Part shown: one piece after another, positions 62,672 to 64,000 of the stretch
How the letters are laid out: each line of letters begins with the position of its first letter
Numbering within the stretch: the stretch's first letter is position 1
Source of the DNA: Clostridioides sp. ES-S-0054-01
Lineage (GTDB): Bacteria; Bacillota; Clostridia; Peptostreptococcales; Peptostreptococcaceae
DNA length: 64,000 nucleotides
Direction: 5' to 3'
Assembly: GCA_021561035.1 (NCBI GenBank)
Contig: CP067346.1
Span: forward strand, 465,001 to 529,000
Made by a program: the position numbers and the translations under genes
The notes under the pieces: model-generated
Told to the model about the DNA's origin: nothing
The model's input: the letters and a program-made list of their open reading frames with translations, nothing else
Databases searched by the model: none

Positions 62672-63523
62672 TTAGCACTCTCCTTCTGTAGATTTAATTT
62701 CTTTAGTCTTTTTATTTCTCGAAAATTTAGGTTCTAAAATCTTATACATAAAATTAGTAAATGGTAAGGATACAAAAACTAAGAATATAATTCCTGTTAT
62801 ACTAGACATCATATTGCTTGTTGCAGCATAGGCAAGTATTGTATCTGCCATTTCAGGTGATACCATGGTAGATAATGAACCGGCAGCAGCTGTCATCATA
62901 CTTCCACTACCAACACCACAGGCCATTCCCAAAGCATATGGATGAAGACCGCTATAAATAGATATTGAACCTAGTACACTAAAGTATATAGTACCAAGAA
63001 CTGTTCCCATTAAATATGTACCAAGTACACCACTACCTTCTGGAGAGTTTATTCCATATTTCTCTGATATAACTCCTAAAGAAGGCTCACGGCTTATACT
63101 TGCAGTAGCTCCAACGGCTTCTCTTTTCATCCCAAATATTAATGCAAGAGGTAATGCAACGATTGGTGCAAGTATATGACCAAACTCTTGAGCAATGAAT
63201 GCTGGTCCAGCTTGAATTATCTTGTCAATGTTTGGACCAACTGTAGTACCGTACTTTATACCAAGCATTACTAGTGCAATTCCAACAACTTCACCAGCAA
63301 TGTTTATTTCTTTTTCGCCAATGACTTTTTTAAGTGATTTAATTTTTTTTCCTAATAAATCTGGTGTTATTATAAGTCCAATTATAACTGCATAAAGCAT
63401 AGGGAACAGTACTATAGAGGCTTTTCCAATAGCTATAGTTCTTTGCCCTATAAATTCACATATTACTACCAATATTAAGCAAGTTAAAAATACTTGAATA
63501 AAATGTTTTTTATTAATTTCCAT
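62672..63523 (-). CDS. DUF3100-family membrane protein
   Basis: This encodes 283 residues with about eight membrane helices. The conserved region FGMKREAVGATASISREPSL (~130-150) and YALGMACGVGSGSMMTAAAG (~196-215) fit the DUF3100 family, as I remember it. It is first in the operon, with GGGGAGG before the ATG. Together with the small membrane protein and the M20 hydrolase it suggests uptake and cleavage of an amide or peptide substrate. No biochemical function is established to my knowledge. Confidence 0.75.
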   Translation of the reverse strand: MEINKKHFIQVFLTCLILVVICEFIGQRTIAIGKASIVLFPMLYAVIIGLIITPDLLGKKIKSLKKVIGEKEINIAGEVVGIALVMLGIKYGTTVGPNIDKIIQAGPAFIAQEFGHILAPIVALPLALIFGMKREAVGATASISREPSLGVISEKYGINSPEGSGVLGTYLMGTVLGTIYFSVLGSISIYSGLHPYALGMACGVGSGSMMTAAAGSLSTMVSPEMADTILAYAATSNMMSSITGIIFLVFVSLPFTNFMYKILEPKFSRNKKTKEIKSTEGEC

Positions 63524-63663
63524 GATTTCCTCCCCAAAAGAATAAATATTGTACTTATCTGAAATAAAAATTGCGTCTTCTTGAGTGTAATACGTTTTCC
63601 TAAATAAAATAGAAAAACTGTTTCAAATAAGTTTTAGAAATGTCATTAACATGTCCTTAATTA

Positions 63664-63692
63664 AGAATAAAACAAAAATTTAACATTGTCAA
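63664..63692 (-). promoter_or_regulatory. Sigma-A promoter of the DUF3100 operon
   Basis: On the minus strand TTGACA (63692-63687), 17 bp, TATTCT (63669-63664). It lies about 140 bp upstream of the first gene, leaving a long leader. The leader shares AATACGT (around 63589) with the abgT operator region. Confidence 0.65.
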
Positions 63693-64000
63693 CGAAAAAT
63701 GTCTAAAATATTACATATTTTGAATATATTGTAATAGGATTTTATTTATCAAAAAATTGTTTAAAAATTGTAGGAATAATAGCTAAAAAGCTTTAAAATT
63801 AATAATATAAAGTTAAAAATTAATAATATAAAATTGAGAAATAGTAAATTAAAATTGAAAAATAGATGAATGAAAGTACCTTAGAAAATATAGAAATGAA
63901 TAGTACAATAGAAAATAAATAATGAAATACTTTGAATTAATTGTAAGTATTAAGTATAAATACTAATTTTTAATGTAGAAATTGAATAAAGTAAATGATA
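63693..64000. other. Intergenic sequence at window edge
   Basis: No gene is seen. TTAAAATTAATAATATAAAG (63793-63812) is followed by a near-copy (63813-63833), a short tandem duplication. The rest is AT-rich. Confidence 0.4.

Overview
The window is low-GC Firmicute DNA and almost certainly comes from Clostridioides difficile. The strongest evidence is the gene at 32491-35127. It has a signal peptide, three CWB2 cell-wall-binding modules, a Gly412-Thr413 pair at the exact position of the known CwpV autoproteolysis site, a Ser/Gly linker and C-terminal repeats. Perfect 18-bp inverted repeats flank 192 bp just upstream, as in the known CwpV phase switch. The order dacF, LevR-type activator, ThrE-like exporter pair, CD0519/CD1768-family membrane protein, KdpDE-like pair and GGDEF/EAL protein also fits my memory of C. 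difficile 630 downstream of cwpV (CD0514). No rRNA, tRNA, CRISPR array, phage or intact transposon was seen.

Layout. 1-6400: NhaC antiporter, a decayed GyrI-like gene, a VOC protein, an AraC-GNAT fusion regulator and a HelD-type helicase. 6.8-12.4 kb: an FtsX-type ABC exporter converging on its probable two-component system. 12.4-17 kb: a TetR regulator divergent from a metallo-hydrolase, with twin operators between them, then a PAS-GAF-GGDEF-EAL protein. 17.3-23 kb: a 171-bp repeat, a broken blaI and a lantibiotic-resistance-type ABC transporter with two-component system. 23-25.6 kb: nitrilase-family amidase, guanidine-I riboswitch with SMR guanidinium exporter, and a lone purC. 25.7-29.9 kb: a sigma-54-type promoter driving a dehydrogenase and a mannose-family PTS. 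30-35.2 kb: a two-component system, the cwpV switch and cwpV. 35.8-41.9 kb: a LytTR regulator, GHKL kinase and a third ABC exporter, apparently inserted between cwpV and dacF relative to 630. 42-49.8 kb: dacF, the LevR-type sigma-54 activator, the split ThrE exporter and the CD0519 protein. 49.9-56.3 kb: a KdpDE-like pair without kdpABC and a second large cyclic-di-GMP protein. 56.3-63.5 kb: a sensor-type regulator facing two peptide-scavenging operons (AbgT with M20 peptidase; DUF3100 split transporter with M20 amidohydrolase).

The main theme is sensing and surviving attack on the envelope: five two-component systems, three ABC exporters of peptide-resistance type, a phase-variable surface protein and a penicillin-binding-protein-type carboxypeptidase. 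Nutrient uptake (PTS, AbgT, DUF3100) and cyclic-di-GMP signalling are added to this. Intergenic space holds several repeats: a 121-bp MITE-like terminator element in three places, a 171/175-bp element in two inverted copies, and several short tandem arrays.

All calls come from reading motifs and gene order. No database search was possible, so family names rest on recognised motifs, and comparisons with strain 630 rest on memory.
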